From Candidatus Krumholzibacteriia bacterium (lineage in GTDB: Bacteria; Krumholzibacteriota; Krumholzibacteriia; LZORAL124-64-63), in the NCBI GenBank assembly GCA_030590265.1, contig JAUUYW010000044.1, forward strand, positions 1 through 14,492: a stretch of DNA of 14,492 bases, written 5' to 3'. This document shows, in pieces, positions 1-6,657 of the stretch. The position numbers were made by a program, and so were the translations under genes. The notes below the pieces were generated by a model. The model searched no databases, had not been told where the DNA came from, and worked only from the letters and a program-made list of their open reading frames with translations. How positions within the stretch are numbered: position 1 is the first letter of the stretch; the number at the start of each line of letters is the position of its first letter.

Positions 1-1170
1 ATCGAAATCAAGCAAACCGCAACGGGCGAGCTCCTGTTCGTATAGATCGAAGATGCGAGCGTTGATTCTTTCTTTTGGATCGGCATCGGTTGCCAGCCGC
101 ATGGCCTGCTCCGGGGAAATCATGGCCGCCAGTTTAAAACTGCTGATGGCGTTTCTAGCTTCAGTGACAGTGATGTGATTTCCGGATGTTGTGGCATTTT
201 CAGAATTTGCCCGACTGATCATTTGTTCCAACACCTGGTCCTCTACCCCGCCAATATTATTCCGAAGTCGGTTTTCGGCTTTGAGGATCGCCAGCCCCAT
301 GCCATGAAAGCTGCGCACGATCACCCCAGTGACTCCGGCTTTTTCCAGTCGTTGGCCGATTTCCACCTTGGCATCCCGGTTGAACGACATGCACAGAATT
401 TGTTCGGCGGGGGTGCCGCGCCGTTTCAATTCCTTGACTCGTTCAATCAATACGGTGGTTTTGCCACTTCCGGCCGGAGCGATGACCTGGACCACACCGT
501 CGCCGGCATTGACCGCAGCGTTTTGTTGAGGATCGAGACGGGTTGATTTTGGTTGGGGTGCAATCCTGTTCTCCCGGCGGGATAATTTGTTCCAGAATTG
601 TCGCCATCGGTTGACGGGTGCAGGCATATTAATAAGGAATGGATGGTGACCCAATTCTGCGAGATTTTGCAATCGCTCCAGAGTCCAGTGGTAGCGCCAA
701 TGGGGCTCCGGCGCCCAAGAGGACTGAGCAATTTGACCTAAACTCAAGTCCGCGCATATCAACAGGGTGCAACCGCATCGAAACGCCGGCTCCACCAGAT
801 AGCCATAGATAATCATCAAATCTTCGTTTCCGAGGCATTGCACTCCCAGGATGGCAATTTTGTCATGGTGATGAAAAAGCTTTAGGGTTTTCTTGGCAGG
901 GTTGGCCAAGCAGGAGCGTGTTGTGCCTGTTTCTCGTGAAGAGAGGACCTTCTCTTTTATACCGTTATACTCCAGAACAAGGAAACTTCGCTGTTTCAGT
1001 TGGTCGCGTGATTGAACCGAAGTAGTCCACACCAATTTTCTGGTGCGCAGGTGTTTGTTGTTTGATGGGCCGATGGATGCTCCGATGGTTGAAAGCTGAA
1101 TGGGTTGGTTTGCAAGGATCTGGCCATAAGTCTGAGGATAATTATTTTCAATTTTTACTTGCTCAACCAT
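1..1170 (-). CDS. UvrD/Rep-type superfamily 1 DNA helicase, partial (C-terminal part beyond left edge)
   Basis: The minus strand stays open for 390 codons from ATG 1170 to the window edge. Reading it gives a typical SF1A helicase start at about residue 212: a Q-motif-like stretch LDPQQNAAVNAG, Walker A APAGSGKTTVL (about residues 231-241), motif Ia-like CMSFNRDAKVEIGQRL, motif Ib-like RSFHGMGLAIL, and finally CGLLDFD at the edge, matching the conserved DFDDLL of UvrD/PcrA/Rep. Walker B (DEFQD), the 2A/2B domains and the C-terminus lie outside. Family members are ATP-driven 3'-5' DNA translocases or helicases in repair or defence. About 210 residues precede the helicase core; I do not recognise this extension (it includes FRCGCTLLICADL), and canonical UvrD has none. 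The ATG at 1170 has no visible SD and lies 24 bases from the divergent regulator start, so the true start could be internal. The family call is secure; the cellular role and start are not. Confidence 0.85.
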   Translation of the reverse strand, partial: MVEQVKIENNYPQTYGQILANQPIQLSTIGASIGPSNNKHLRTRKLVWTTSVQSRDQLKQRSFLVLEYNGIKEKVLSSRETGTTRSCLANPAKKTLKLFHHHDKIAILGVQCLGNEDLMIIYGYLVEPAFRCGCTLLICADLSLGQIAQSSWAPEPHWRYHWTLERLQNLAELGHHPFLINMPAPVNRWRQFWNKLSRRENRIAPQPKSTRLDPQQNAAVNAGDGVVQVIAPAGSGKTTVLIERVKELKRRGTPAEQILCMSFNRDAKVEIGQRLEKAGVTGVIVRSFHGMGLAILKAENRLRNNIGGVEDQVLEQMISRANSENATTSGNHITVTEARNAISSFKLAAMISPEQAMRLATDADPKERINARIFDLYEQELARCGLLDFD

Positions 1171-1172
1171 TC

Positions 1173-1192
1173 GGTTGAATATATATTCAACC
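1173..1192. promoter_or_regulatory. Perfect 20-bp palindrome, candidate ArsR-type operator
   Basis: GGTTGAATATATATTCAACC is an exact 20-bp inverted repeat filling almost all of the 24-base gap between the helicase ATG (1170) and the regulator ATG (1195). A third half-site, CAACC at 1164-1168, faces it and forms CAACC-ATTC-GGTTG. ArsR-family winged-helix dimers bind AT-rich palindromes over their own promoters, so autoregulation is the natural reading. The site could also affect the divergent helicase gene. The palindrome is seen directly; binding is inferred. Confidence 0.75.
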
Positions 1193-1194
1193 AC

Positions 1195-1569
1195 ATGGTA
1201 GACAATAAACACATCCGCCAAGAGTGCTCGAGCGACCAGTTGGATCGCACCTTCGGTGCCCTATCAGATCCATCGCGCCGCCAAATTATCGAGCTGTTGC
1301 GTGAGTCGGGAGACCTGAAGGTGACTGACGTTGCGGAAGTGTTTTCGATGAGTCTCAACGGCGTGTCCAAACACATCAAGGTGCTTGAGCGCGCGGGTCT
1401 CATCGTCCGTCGAATTGACGGGCGTGAGCACTGGTTGGGCATCAATTGGACCGGGCTTCAGCCTGCGTACGAGTGGCTTCATTTTTATCGGAATTTCTGG
1501 AATTCAAGACTTGATGCCCTCGTTGACTACGTCCAACTCAACATAGAAAAGGAAGGAAAAGACCAATGA
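1195..1569 (+). CDS. ArsR-family winged-helix transcriptional regulator
   Basis: A 124-residue protein from the ATG at 1195. The frame is open further upstream to 1105, but that extension would translate the palindrome, and the conserved domain begins only at DRTFGALSDPSRRQIIELL. The winged helix spans about residues 17-90: DVAEVFSMSLNGVSKHIKVLERAGLIVRR is the recognition-helix region and DGREHWLGIN the wing. The CVC-type metal-binding motif of metal-sensing ArsR proteins is absent, so it probably does not sense metal; it resembles the SdpR-like clade commonly paired with AHSA1 proteins. No SD is evident before 1195, so translation may be leaderless or nearly so. It overlaps the next gene by 4 bases (ATGA), giving a translationally coupled pair. 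The effector is unknown; repression of its own operon through the adjacent palindrome is inferred. Confidence 0.9.
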   Translation: MVDNKHIRQECSSDQLDRTFGALSDPSRRQIIELLRESGDLKVTDVAEVFSMSLNGVSKHIKVLERAGLIVRRIDGREHWLGINWTGLQPAYEWLHFYRNFWNSRLDALVDYVQLNIEKEGKDQ

Positions 1570-1994
1570 ACAAGACCCATGAACTGACCATCAGCAAGAC
1601 GATTCCAGCATCCATAGAAACCGTGTTCGAAGCCTGGCTGAATCCCCAGGCCCTGGCCAAATTCATCAAACCCATGGACGGGATGGCTGATTGCAAGGTC
1701 GAAGTTGATGCCCGGGAAGGCGGCAGTTTCCTCATCGTCATGAAAGCCGGAGACAAAGAACTACCCCATCGAGGAGAATACAGGACTATTCAACGGTTCG
1801 AAAAACTCGTCTTCACCTGGATCTCAGATCACACAGGATCCGACAGCATCGTCACTCTTACTTTCAAAGACTGTGGCCCCCAAGAAACGGAGTTGACCCT
1901 GCATCATGAGGGCCTCCCCAGCGAAGAAGCACGAAACAATCATGAGGGCGGCTGGATTGGAATTTTGGAGCAATTGACAGGATTTGTTGCCTGA
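1566..1994 (+). CDS. AHSA1/SRPBCC (START-like) domain protein
   Basis: A 142-residue protein that is one SRPBCC/AHSA1 domain. The N-terminal strand and helix ELTISKTIPASIETVFEAWLNPQALAKFI is the family hallmark. Central strands (HRGEYRTIQRFEKLVFTWIS, SIVTLTFKD, TELTLHHEGLP) follow, then the long C-terminal helix with HEGGWIGILEQL. The fold forms a hydrophobic ligand pocket and has no fixed reaction. The start ATG lies in the ATGA overlap with the regulator and is preceded by a purine-rich GGAAGG. ArsR-AHSA1 pairs are a recurrent bacterial gene arrangement; the domain probably binds a small hydrophobic molecule in the cytoplasm. The family call is strong; the substrate cannot be read from the sequence. 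Confidence 0.9.
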   Translation: MNKTHELTISKTIPASIETVFEAWLNPQALAKFIKPMDGMADCKVEVDAREGGSFLIVMKAGDKELPHRGEYRTIQRFEKLVFTWISDHTGSDSIVTLTFKDCGPQETELTLHHEGLPSEEARNNHEGGWIGILEQLTGFVA

Positions 1995-2022
1995 GCCCAA
2001 GAAAAGAGAATGCCCTGAAGGT

Positions 2023-2044
2023 GGAGCCCTTTATTGAGGGTTCC
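2023..2044. terminator. Hairpin between convergent genes, weak terminator candidate
   Basis: GGAGCCCT, loop TTATTG, then AGGGTTCC can form an 8-bp stem with one G-U pair in plus-strand RNA; the minus-strand version has an A-C mismatch. It covers the stop codon of the leftward lipoprotein gene and lies 28 bases past the stop of the SRPBCC gene. No U-tract follows on either strand, so it is at best an imperfect terminator. Confidence 0.3.
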
Positions 2045-2987
2045 ACCCAGCCAACCGAGCCCACAGATACCAGGCAGCACTGCCCTTGAGCACACAATTC
2101 AAGTTGGCTTCCTGGGGACTGCTCGAATGGGCGCATCCCTGGCATCCTCCATACCCATCCACTGCGTTGCCAGTGGCCAACTGCTCCAGCAAGGATCCTT
2201 CATTGGCGGCACACCACTGGCTGGCCCAGTTGCCTCCGCCGTAATCCAAATTGTCCTGCATATTCTGATCCCAGAAATACTCGCCATCGGGATTGTAGGA
2301 CTCAATGTCCGCAAAATCGAAAAGCCAGCGGCCCTTGCTTTGGCAGTGATTTCGAATGAGCTGATTGTTGTAATGAACACCATCGACTGTCAGGTCCACA
2401 CCCTGCCCTTGAGCATGACCGGTCATGAATACGAAAGCAACATCAGGATATTCACCGATCAGGATTTCCATATTGTCCACATAACGCTGAGCATTGTGTC
2501 CGTTGATGGAGCACCAGGACCAGAGCACAACATTGATGTGACTGTTGCTTGCATTGTTCAGCAATTCACGAGTGGCCGTGACCCAGGGGGTTACTCCGTG
2601 ACTGTCGATGGAATCGCCCTGGCTTAGATCTGCACAACCAGGTATTCCCAAATCGTCCAGATCAAGAGCAGCTGAATTCTGTCCGCTATCATCCCAGGAG
2701 TATTTGTCTGCAAAAGCCGGGAACGCTTCCAGGGAGTTCATGCCAGTGATGATTTGGCTGCCATGGGATGTGTGCTGGTAGGCAATGTGCAAGGTGGCGA
2801 TGGCCTGATCGATTGCGGTTTGGGGAATGTTGGCCAGGACAGCATTCTCGTGAGTAATGCTGGGCGATGTGGAAACAGGCGGTACAATTGTCGGGAGATC
2901 TGGTGCGTCGGTGGACGAACTGCATCCCGGAAAGACTGCTCCGACAACGAGTAAAACCAACCATGGGCTGATATTAAACTTCTTCAT
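2031..2987 (-). CDS. Cys-rich lipoprotein of unknown function, possibly SGNH-hydrolase-like
   Basis: A 318-residue protein. The start at 2987 is chosen because GAAAGG lies 7 bases upstream and MKKFN opens a signal peptide; the frame continues upstream to 3023 but without such support. Residues 1-21 form a type II signal (VLLVVGAVFPGC, lipobox Cys22), followed by a Ser/Pro/Thr-rich linker to about 45. The globular part has LHIAYQHTSHGSQIITGM (67-83), reminiscent of the nucleophile region of SGNH-like proteins, VVLWSWCSINGHN (153-165), VFMTGHAQGQG (186-196), and FDFADIESYNPDG. It ends with CQGCAHS and LNCVLKGSAAWYLWARLAGW. The mature chain has seven further Cys besides the lipid Cys. The C-terminal CAHS...LNC...WARLAGW pattern marks a family I have seen without assigned function. 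It may be co-transcribed with the caspase gene 87 bases upstream. Hydrolase activity is a guess. Confidence 0.7.
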   Translation of the reverse strand: MKKFNISPWLVLLVVGAVFPGCSSSTDAPDLPTIVPPVSTSPSITHENAVLANIPQTAIDQAIATLHIAYQHTSHGSQIITGMNSLEAFPAFADKYSWDDSGQNSAALDLDDLGIPGCADLSQGDSIDSHGVTPWVTATRELLNNASNSHINVVLWSWCSINGHNAQRYVDNMEILIGEYPDVAFVFMTGHAQGQGVDLTVDGVHYNNQLIRNHCQSKGRWLFDFADIESYNPDGEYFWDQNMQDNLDYGGGNWASQWCAANEGSLLEQLATGNAVDGYGGCQGCAHSSSPQEANLNCVLKGSAAWYLWARLAGWNPQ

Positions 2988-3074
2988 GACTATGCCTTTC
3001 ATTTGCCGACCGCCCGGTCTCATCCCTGGTCAATACCCCCGGACTCAAAATGACAAGCAATTATCAGGCCCAAT

Positions 3075-4334
3075 TCAATCGTCAATTTGCCTGCCGCACT
3101 GGGTGCAAAACGAATCTATCGGTTTTGAAGGCGCTCCACAATGAATGCAGAATTGATTTTTTGCCGCTGGGGTCATCGGCAATTCCGGAGGATGCGGCTC
3201 AGGATGAGGCTCGACCCGATCCTCCCCCGCGGCCGCTTCCTTGGCCAGTGGGTCTTCCTGGCCAAGAATGGCCTCTCGGTTGCCCAAGTACAGATACGAA
3301 TTCATCCCCCCATTCAACAGGGACAGAAGGTTGGCCAACAATCGTTTTTGCTTCCGGTCCAGATTTTCAGGCTCTGATTCCAGGAGCATGGTCGCTTCGT
3401 GGAACACTGAAACCGACAATTGGCCATCCGCCCGCAAGTCCGAAAGCATTCGAATTCGCGCTCGATATTGATTTTTCTTTTCCTCTTCACGGCGCTGGGT
3501 TTCAGTCTCGATTTTTTGAATTCTTTCGGGATCAATGGCCAAAACTATGTCCCTGGTGGTCACCCCTTCCATGAGGGGTTCCTGAACACCTTGCTTGCCC
3601 AATTTGCGCACCGTTTCAGGCACGTGCTCAGCCAGATACTTGAACACTTCCTGAATAGTGACCCGGCCGTCATTGTCGTAATCCGCTTTCCCCGATAGGG
3701 CTTCCATCAGGTGATGCGTAAAAATTCCGTGGCCCAGAACATCATCCTCAAAGGAGAACTGGTTTGCCTGGGCAGCCGCAATGAGAACCCTGCCTTTGCC
3801 TTTGCCCAGGTGAGAATAACAGGCCGGCTTGACAGCAACACGTCGAGCTCCCTGCACTTCAAAGGCACCGGAATGACAGGCATCCAGAAAAGTTACCAAA
3901 CGCTCTGAATGAACCGAGGCCAGAAGCTTCTGGAAACGGCCTGTGGAAATGCTTGAGGCGAAAAGATTGTTGGCGCAGGCATCGTGGGGAAGCATGTAGG
4001 TGATGGATTCGTCTTCGCCACTGTGATCGTGTTCCGCTGAACCATGGCCGGCGAAAAAGACCACAACCTTGCTGCTGGGTTTGGCATGGCTGCGCAACCA
4101 GCGACAGACGGCATCTTCAATGGCGAAGCGGGTGGCATCTTCATCCAACAGAAGTTTTACATTTTCTTCAGGAAAACCCACTCGCCTGGGATTGATCAGG
4201 AGGTCATGGAAAGATTGGGCATCGGCCTTGGTATGGCTCAAATTGGAAATGCTGTCATCCCGGTAATGGCTGATGCCGATGATCAAGGCGTAATTGTTGG
4301 CCGGGTTGGTGGAATTTCCGAGATTTGTATTCAT
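3075..4334 (-). CDS. Caspase-family (peptidase C14) protein with EF-hand-like loop and C-terminal zinc ribbon
   Basis: A 419-residue protein. The caspase p20-like fold spans about residues 14-265: NYALIIGISHYRD is the first strand, VVVFFAGHGS carries the catalytic His97 and VTFLDACHSGA the catalytic Cys153, so both dyad residues are present. A canonical EF-hand loop, DYDNDGRVTIQE (218-229, Asp at 1, 3, 5, Gly at 6, Glu at 12), sits near the end of the domain and suggests calcium control. A charged helix (about 268-345, probably coiled coil near 270-295) and a Pro/Glu-rich linker lead to a zinc ribbon, CIHC...CTQC (Cys396, 399, 410, 413; CX2CX10CX2C). GGAGG lies 10 bases before the ATG. It is third after a DUF4384-like membrane protein and a zinc-ribbon membrane protein. 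There is no signal peptide, so it is probably cytosolic and held at the membrane through its partners. Bacterial C14 proteins cleave after basic or acidic residues and some trigger cell death; the substrate here is unknown. Confidence 0.9.
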   Translation of the reverse strand: MNTNLGNSTNPANNYALIIGISHYRDDSISNLSHTKADAQSFHDLLINPRRVGFPEENVKLLLDEDATRFAIEDAVCRWLRSHAKPSSKVVVFFAGHGSAEHDHSGEDESITYMLPHDACANNLFASSISTGRFQKLLASVHSERLVTFLDACHSGAFEVQGARRVAVKPACYSHLGKGKGRVLIAAAQANQFSFEDDVLGHGIFTHHLMEALSGKADYDNDGRVTIQEVFKYLAEHVPETVRKLGKQGVQEPLMEGVTTRDIVLAIDPERIQKIETETQRREEEKKNQYRARIRMLSDLRADGQLSVSVFHEATMLLESEPENLDRKQKRLLANLLSLLNGGMNSYLYLGNREAILGQEDPLAKEAAAGEDRVEPHPEPHPPELPMTPAAKNQFCIHCGAPSKPIDSFCTQCGRQIDD

Positions 4335-4370
4335 TTTTTATCTACCTCCATTTCCCAAAAATCCGCCATT

Positions 4371-4739
4371 CTATCCAATCAAAATTTGGGCATAAGCCAT
4401 GGACATCATCGAGAATATGAACCAGAGGACGCCAAAAACGACCCCGAGCCACAACCAGGTTTTGCCCACTTCTTTTTTGGCCGGATTGGAATCGTTCAAG
4501 AAAATAATTCCCATGATGATGCCCACGATGGGAAAGAACAAAGTCCCCAAAATGACGCCTATCTTCATGCCGCCACTGACTTCAGTCCGGGTGTGGTGGC
4601 CCGTATTTGGATTTGCGACATTGTCCACAGGATTGTGGGCCACTGGGGATGGGTTGTCGGACCCCAATATTTTTTCACCGCACTTTCCACAAAAACGGGC
4701 GTTGGGTTGGTTTTGCTGACCACAGCTTGGACAATACAC
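4371..4739 (-). CDS. Small membrane protein with N-terminal zinc ribbon
   Basis: A 122-residue protein starting at GTG 4739, fixed by AGGAGG eight bases upstream (4748-4753) and by the zinc ribbon beginning at residue 3. Cys3, 6, 17 and 20 (CPSC...CGKC, CX2CX10CX2C) form a zinc ribbon with the same spacing as the one ending the downstream caspase. A flexible Asn/Pro-rich linker (about 26-56) precedes two hydrophobic helices, about 59-81 and 94-117, giving a hairpin membrane anchor with the ribbon probably cytosolic. Its stop lies 36 bases before the caspase start, so the two are very likely co-transcribed. I infer a scaffold or receptor that places the caspase at the inner membrane by ribbon-ribbon contact. 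Zinc-ribbon plus membrane-helix proteins are otherwise a loose, uncharacterised group. Confidence 0.8.
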   Translation of the reverse strand: MYCPSCGQQNQPNARFCGKCGEKILGSDNPSPVAHNPVDNVANPNTGHHTRTEVSGGMKIGVILGTLFFPIVGIIMGIIFLNDSNPAKKEVGKTWLWLGVVFGVLWFIFSMMSMAYAQILIG

Positions 4740-4747
4740 TTTTCGGA

Positions 4748-4753
4748 CCTCCT
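4748..4753 (-). promoter_or_regulatory. Ribosome binding site fixing a GTG start
   Basis: AGGAGG on the minus strand, eight bases before GTG 4739. It supports that codon as the start of the zinc-ribbon membrane protein. Confidence 0.7.
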
Positions 4754-4797
4754 ATTGGATACTCGACCCACCAGATCAGGGGAGCCGAGACATTCTT

Positions 4798-5598
4798 TTA
4801 TTCTTCCACTTTGAAAGCAACTGATGCCTCATCCCAATGCTTATGGCTGAGCGACTTGATCTCCTTGGCCACCACGGCAATGGCTCTGGCTCCCGGCACG
4901 GGTTCCGCGGTGCGGAAAATTGTCCCTTCTTCGGTCAAATCATCAGGAAGAATGACCTTCGGTTCCCGGGTGGCGATGGCTTTCAACTGCTCGGTACCAG
5001 GTGGCCCTTCCAAACGGTAGTCGAAACCATCCTGGGGACCGGGGATCGTGATGGACTGACCCGCAGGCAGGAAGTTGTCCTTGTGCAGGGCATTGGGATA
5101 AACCACCGTCAGAGCACCGTCTGAGCTGACATTCAAAAGGGTGAGATAACAATTCTGGCTGGCTTGAAGATGGACCTGGATACAGTCCCCTATTTGATAA
5201 GATGCCTCATTGCCAAGGTTGCTGACCCACAGGCGCAAATCGAGAGACGCCTTCTCGTTGACCATTTGGTGGAGGATTTGGGTAGTTTCCCCGAGTTCGC
5301 TTCCTGCCGCAACAGCCTGGGCCTGAAGGTGGCTGGACAGGTCATTGGCAGAAATTTCACGCCTGGTTGTCAGGAAGAGGTGAGCTCCCAGCGTGGCCCC
5401 GAAAACCAACAATACACTTCCCATCAGCAGGGTGCCACCGCTGCCGATGAAGCGCCAACTAGCCACCAAGACAACGATCAAGGCCAGGCCAAAGATCAGG
5501 ATCTGGCTTTGCATCTTCTCAATGGTAAGACGGAGCACTTCCTTCGTCCCAAAAATATCCAGGCCGTCATTGATTGGTTTGGATTGCTTTTCAGGCAT
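4798..5598 (-). CDS. Two-helix membrane protein with C-terminal DUF4384-like domain
   Basis: A 266-residue protein; GGAGG six bases before ATG 5598 fixes the start. Residues 1-30 are polar, then two hydrophobic helices follow (about 31-48 and 55-77), then an amphipathic helical stretch to about 115 (LSSHLQAQAVAAGSELGETTQILHQMV). The C-terminal domain (about 120-215) reads LRLWVSN...YQIGDCIQVHLQASQNCYLTLLNVSSDGALTVVYPN...LPAGQSITIPGP...FDYRLEGPPGTEQLKAIAT. This is the pattern of DUF4384, a beta domain that recurs with C14 caspase-like peptidases and serine/threonine kinases. With two helices, both tails probably face the cytoplasm. It leads the operon: 58 bases separate it from the zinc-ribbon protein. 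A sensor or regulatory partner of the caspase is inferred from this association. The DUF4384 assignment is from memory of the motif, not a search. Confidence 0.8.
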   Translation of the reverse strand: MPEKQSKPINDGLDIFGTKEVLRLTIEKMQSQILIFGLALIVVLVASWRFIGSGGTLLMGSVLLVFGATLGAHLFLTTRREISANDLSSHLQAQAVAAGSELGETTQILHQMVNEKASLDLRLWVSNLGNEASYQIGDCIQVHLQASQNCYLTLLNVSSDGALTVVYPNALHKDNFLPAGQSITIPGPQDGFDYRLEGPPGTEQLKAIATREPKVILPDDLTEEGTIFRTAEPVPGARAIAVVAKEIKSLSHKHWDEASVAFKVEE

Positions 5599-5841
5599 GT
5601 GGATCCTCCAAAATCCTGGTGCGGATGGCAGTTGTGCTGGAGGTGTTGAATCAAGAAGGTTTTCGCAAAGCTACTGCCAAGGTTATTAGCCCATCCCCAT
5701 AGGCTACCTATATATCCTAGCTTCAAACTTTTATTTTGAAAAGAAAAATGATGAAACCACCAATGGGCATCCATCGGTCAAGGCTGTCTGGTTATCAACC
5801 CCTGTTGAATAGAGTTGTGAAAAAAACTAGCTTTTTTGACG
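5599..5841. other. Intergenic region upstream of the caspase operon
   Basis: A 243-base gap between two minus-strand genes, presumably holding the promoter of the DUF4384-caspase operon. It contains two small inverted repeats, ATAGG-CTA-CCTAT (5699-5711) and TTCAAA-N7-TTTGAA (5722-5740), in an AT-rich stretch where a promoter would fit. I could not settle on a convincing -35/-10 pair and see no gene here. Confidence 0.4.
5820..5837 (-). terminator. Possible weak terminator after the PAP2 gene
   Basis: Read on the minus strand, six A, a short GCTAG loop and a run of seven T follow the PAP2 stop by a few bases. The stem is A-T only, so it is a weak candidate despite the T-run. Confidence 0.3.
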
Positions 5842-6561
5842 TTAAAACTGTGCCACCAATACCAGACCATTACCCGATGGCACCACTCGCCAGGCTGATT
5901 GCTCACCCGAGCCCTCCCTGGCCACCGTGCGCCCGATGATCCAGCCAATTGTTGCCCCCGCAACAACATCCGAGGCATAATGATGGTTGTCCTCCATCCT
6001 CCCCAAACCCGTCAAGACACCCAGTCCGATGCTGATTCCCCCGACCCAGCCACCATAACGCTGGCACAAGACACCAGCCGTTGAGAAGGCCGAAGCCGTA
6101 TGACCAGATGGAAAGGAATAATCATCGCCATTGGGCCGGGTTCTCTGCACGGCCAATTTGGTAATGCTGGTCACACCGTAGGTCAACAGGAGAGACCGGC
6201 TCAAATCATAACCCAGCCCGGCCATCTCACTGTCATCACGCCAGCTGCCCACGGCCCAGCATCCCAAAGCCAAAGGGGCCTGAACCCGGGCGTCACCCCA
6301 GATATTGCCGAAATCAGCCAGAGGATCCATGATGCCTTGGTTCAAGCCACGAACCGCTCCCTCCGGATCTTCAATGCTGTGGACAAAGAGAGTCGCAACG
6401 GTTCCCCCCAGCAGCCACCAGGTATTTTCAGTGGTGGGCAGGGCCACAACATCGTCCCAGAGATCACCGGGGAAGCTGCTAATGGTTGCCTCCTGCGCCA
6501 TCACTGGAAAAGAGAATTGAATTATTAAAAGGACGATGCTCCAGCGGATAATGATCGACAA
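5842..6561 (-). CDS. PAP2-family phosphatase with N-terminal signal sequence (TTG start)
   Basis: The preferred start is TTG 6561, giving 239 residues: AGGAAAGG (6570-6577) lies eight bases upstream, and it opens a signal sequence (SIIIRWSIVLLIIQFSFPVMAQ, cleavage likely after Ala22). The next ATG would cut this off, and a longer open frame to 6930 would run through the divergent CYTH gene. All three PAP2 phosphatase motifs are present: KLAVQRTRP (Lys135-x6-Arg142-Pro143), PSGH (151-154) and R188-x5-H194-x3-D198. Hydrophobic segments surround the motifs (e.g. LLGGTVATLFV, GGISIGLGVLTGL, VVAGATIGWIIG). The family removes phosphate from lipids such as phosphatidic acid or undecaprenyl pyrophosphate, or from lipid A, on the periplasmic side. 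The exact substrate is open. It is divergent from CYTH and followed by the caspase operon on the same strand. Confidence 0.9.
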   Translation of the reverse strand: MSIIIRWSIVLLIIQFSFPVMAQEATISSFPGDLWDDVVALPTTENTWWLLGGTVATLFVHSIEDPEGAVRGLNQGIMDPLADFGNIWGDARVQAPLALGCWAVGSWRDDSEMAGLGYDLSRSLLLTYGVTSITKLAVQRTRPNGDDYSFPSGHTASAFSTAGVLCQRYGGWVGGISIGLGVLTGLGRMEDNHHYASDVVAGATIGWIIGRTVAREGSGEQSAWRVVPSGNGLVLVAQF

Positions 6562-6569
6562 GGAGAATA

Positions 6570-6577
6570 CCTTTCCT
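6570..6577 (-). promoter_or_regulatory. Ribosome binding site deciding the TTG start of the PAP2 gene
   Basis: AGGAAAGG on the minus strand, eight bases before TTG 6561. Together with the signal peptide that follows, it selects this codon over the later ATG. Confidence 0.7.
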
Positions 6578-6657
6578 GTGGGTTTCCTGTTGAGTGACTT
6601 TTTGGTATTGTATGGCAAAATTGAAATTGGTCCATTTTTTTCGAAAGTCACCAGCAA

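Noticed and set aside
175..546. 123-codon plus-strand frame at the left end
   Set aside because: It is the complement of the Walker A region of the truncated helicase; the minus strand is the coding one.
2034..2627. 197-codon plus-strand frame with hydrophobic stretches
   Set aside because: Antisense to the lipoprotein gene, which has a lipobox, SD and conserved C-terminal motifs.
2874..2924. Possible c-type heme protein, from the CQGCAHS motif in the lipoprotein
   Set aside because: The motif is CXXCXH, not CXXCH, and it actually lies near the C-terminus (about 2130-2150), in a conserved CAHS...LNC context without other heme features.
4044..4814. 256-codon open frame on the plus strand
   Set aside because: It lies opposite the caspase and zinc-ribbon genes, has no recognisable domain and no SD; the minus-strand frames carry clear family motifs.
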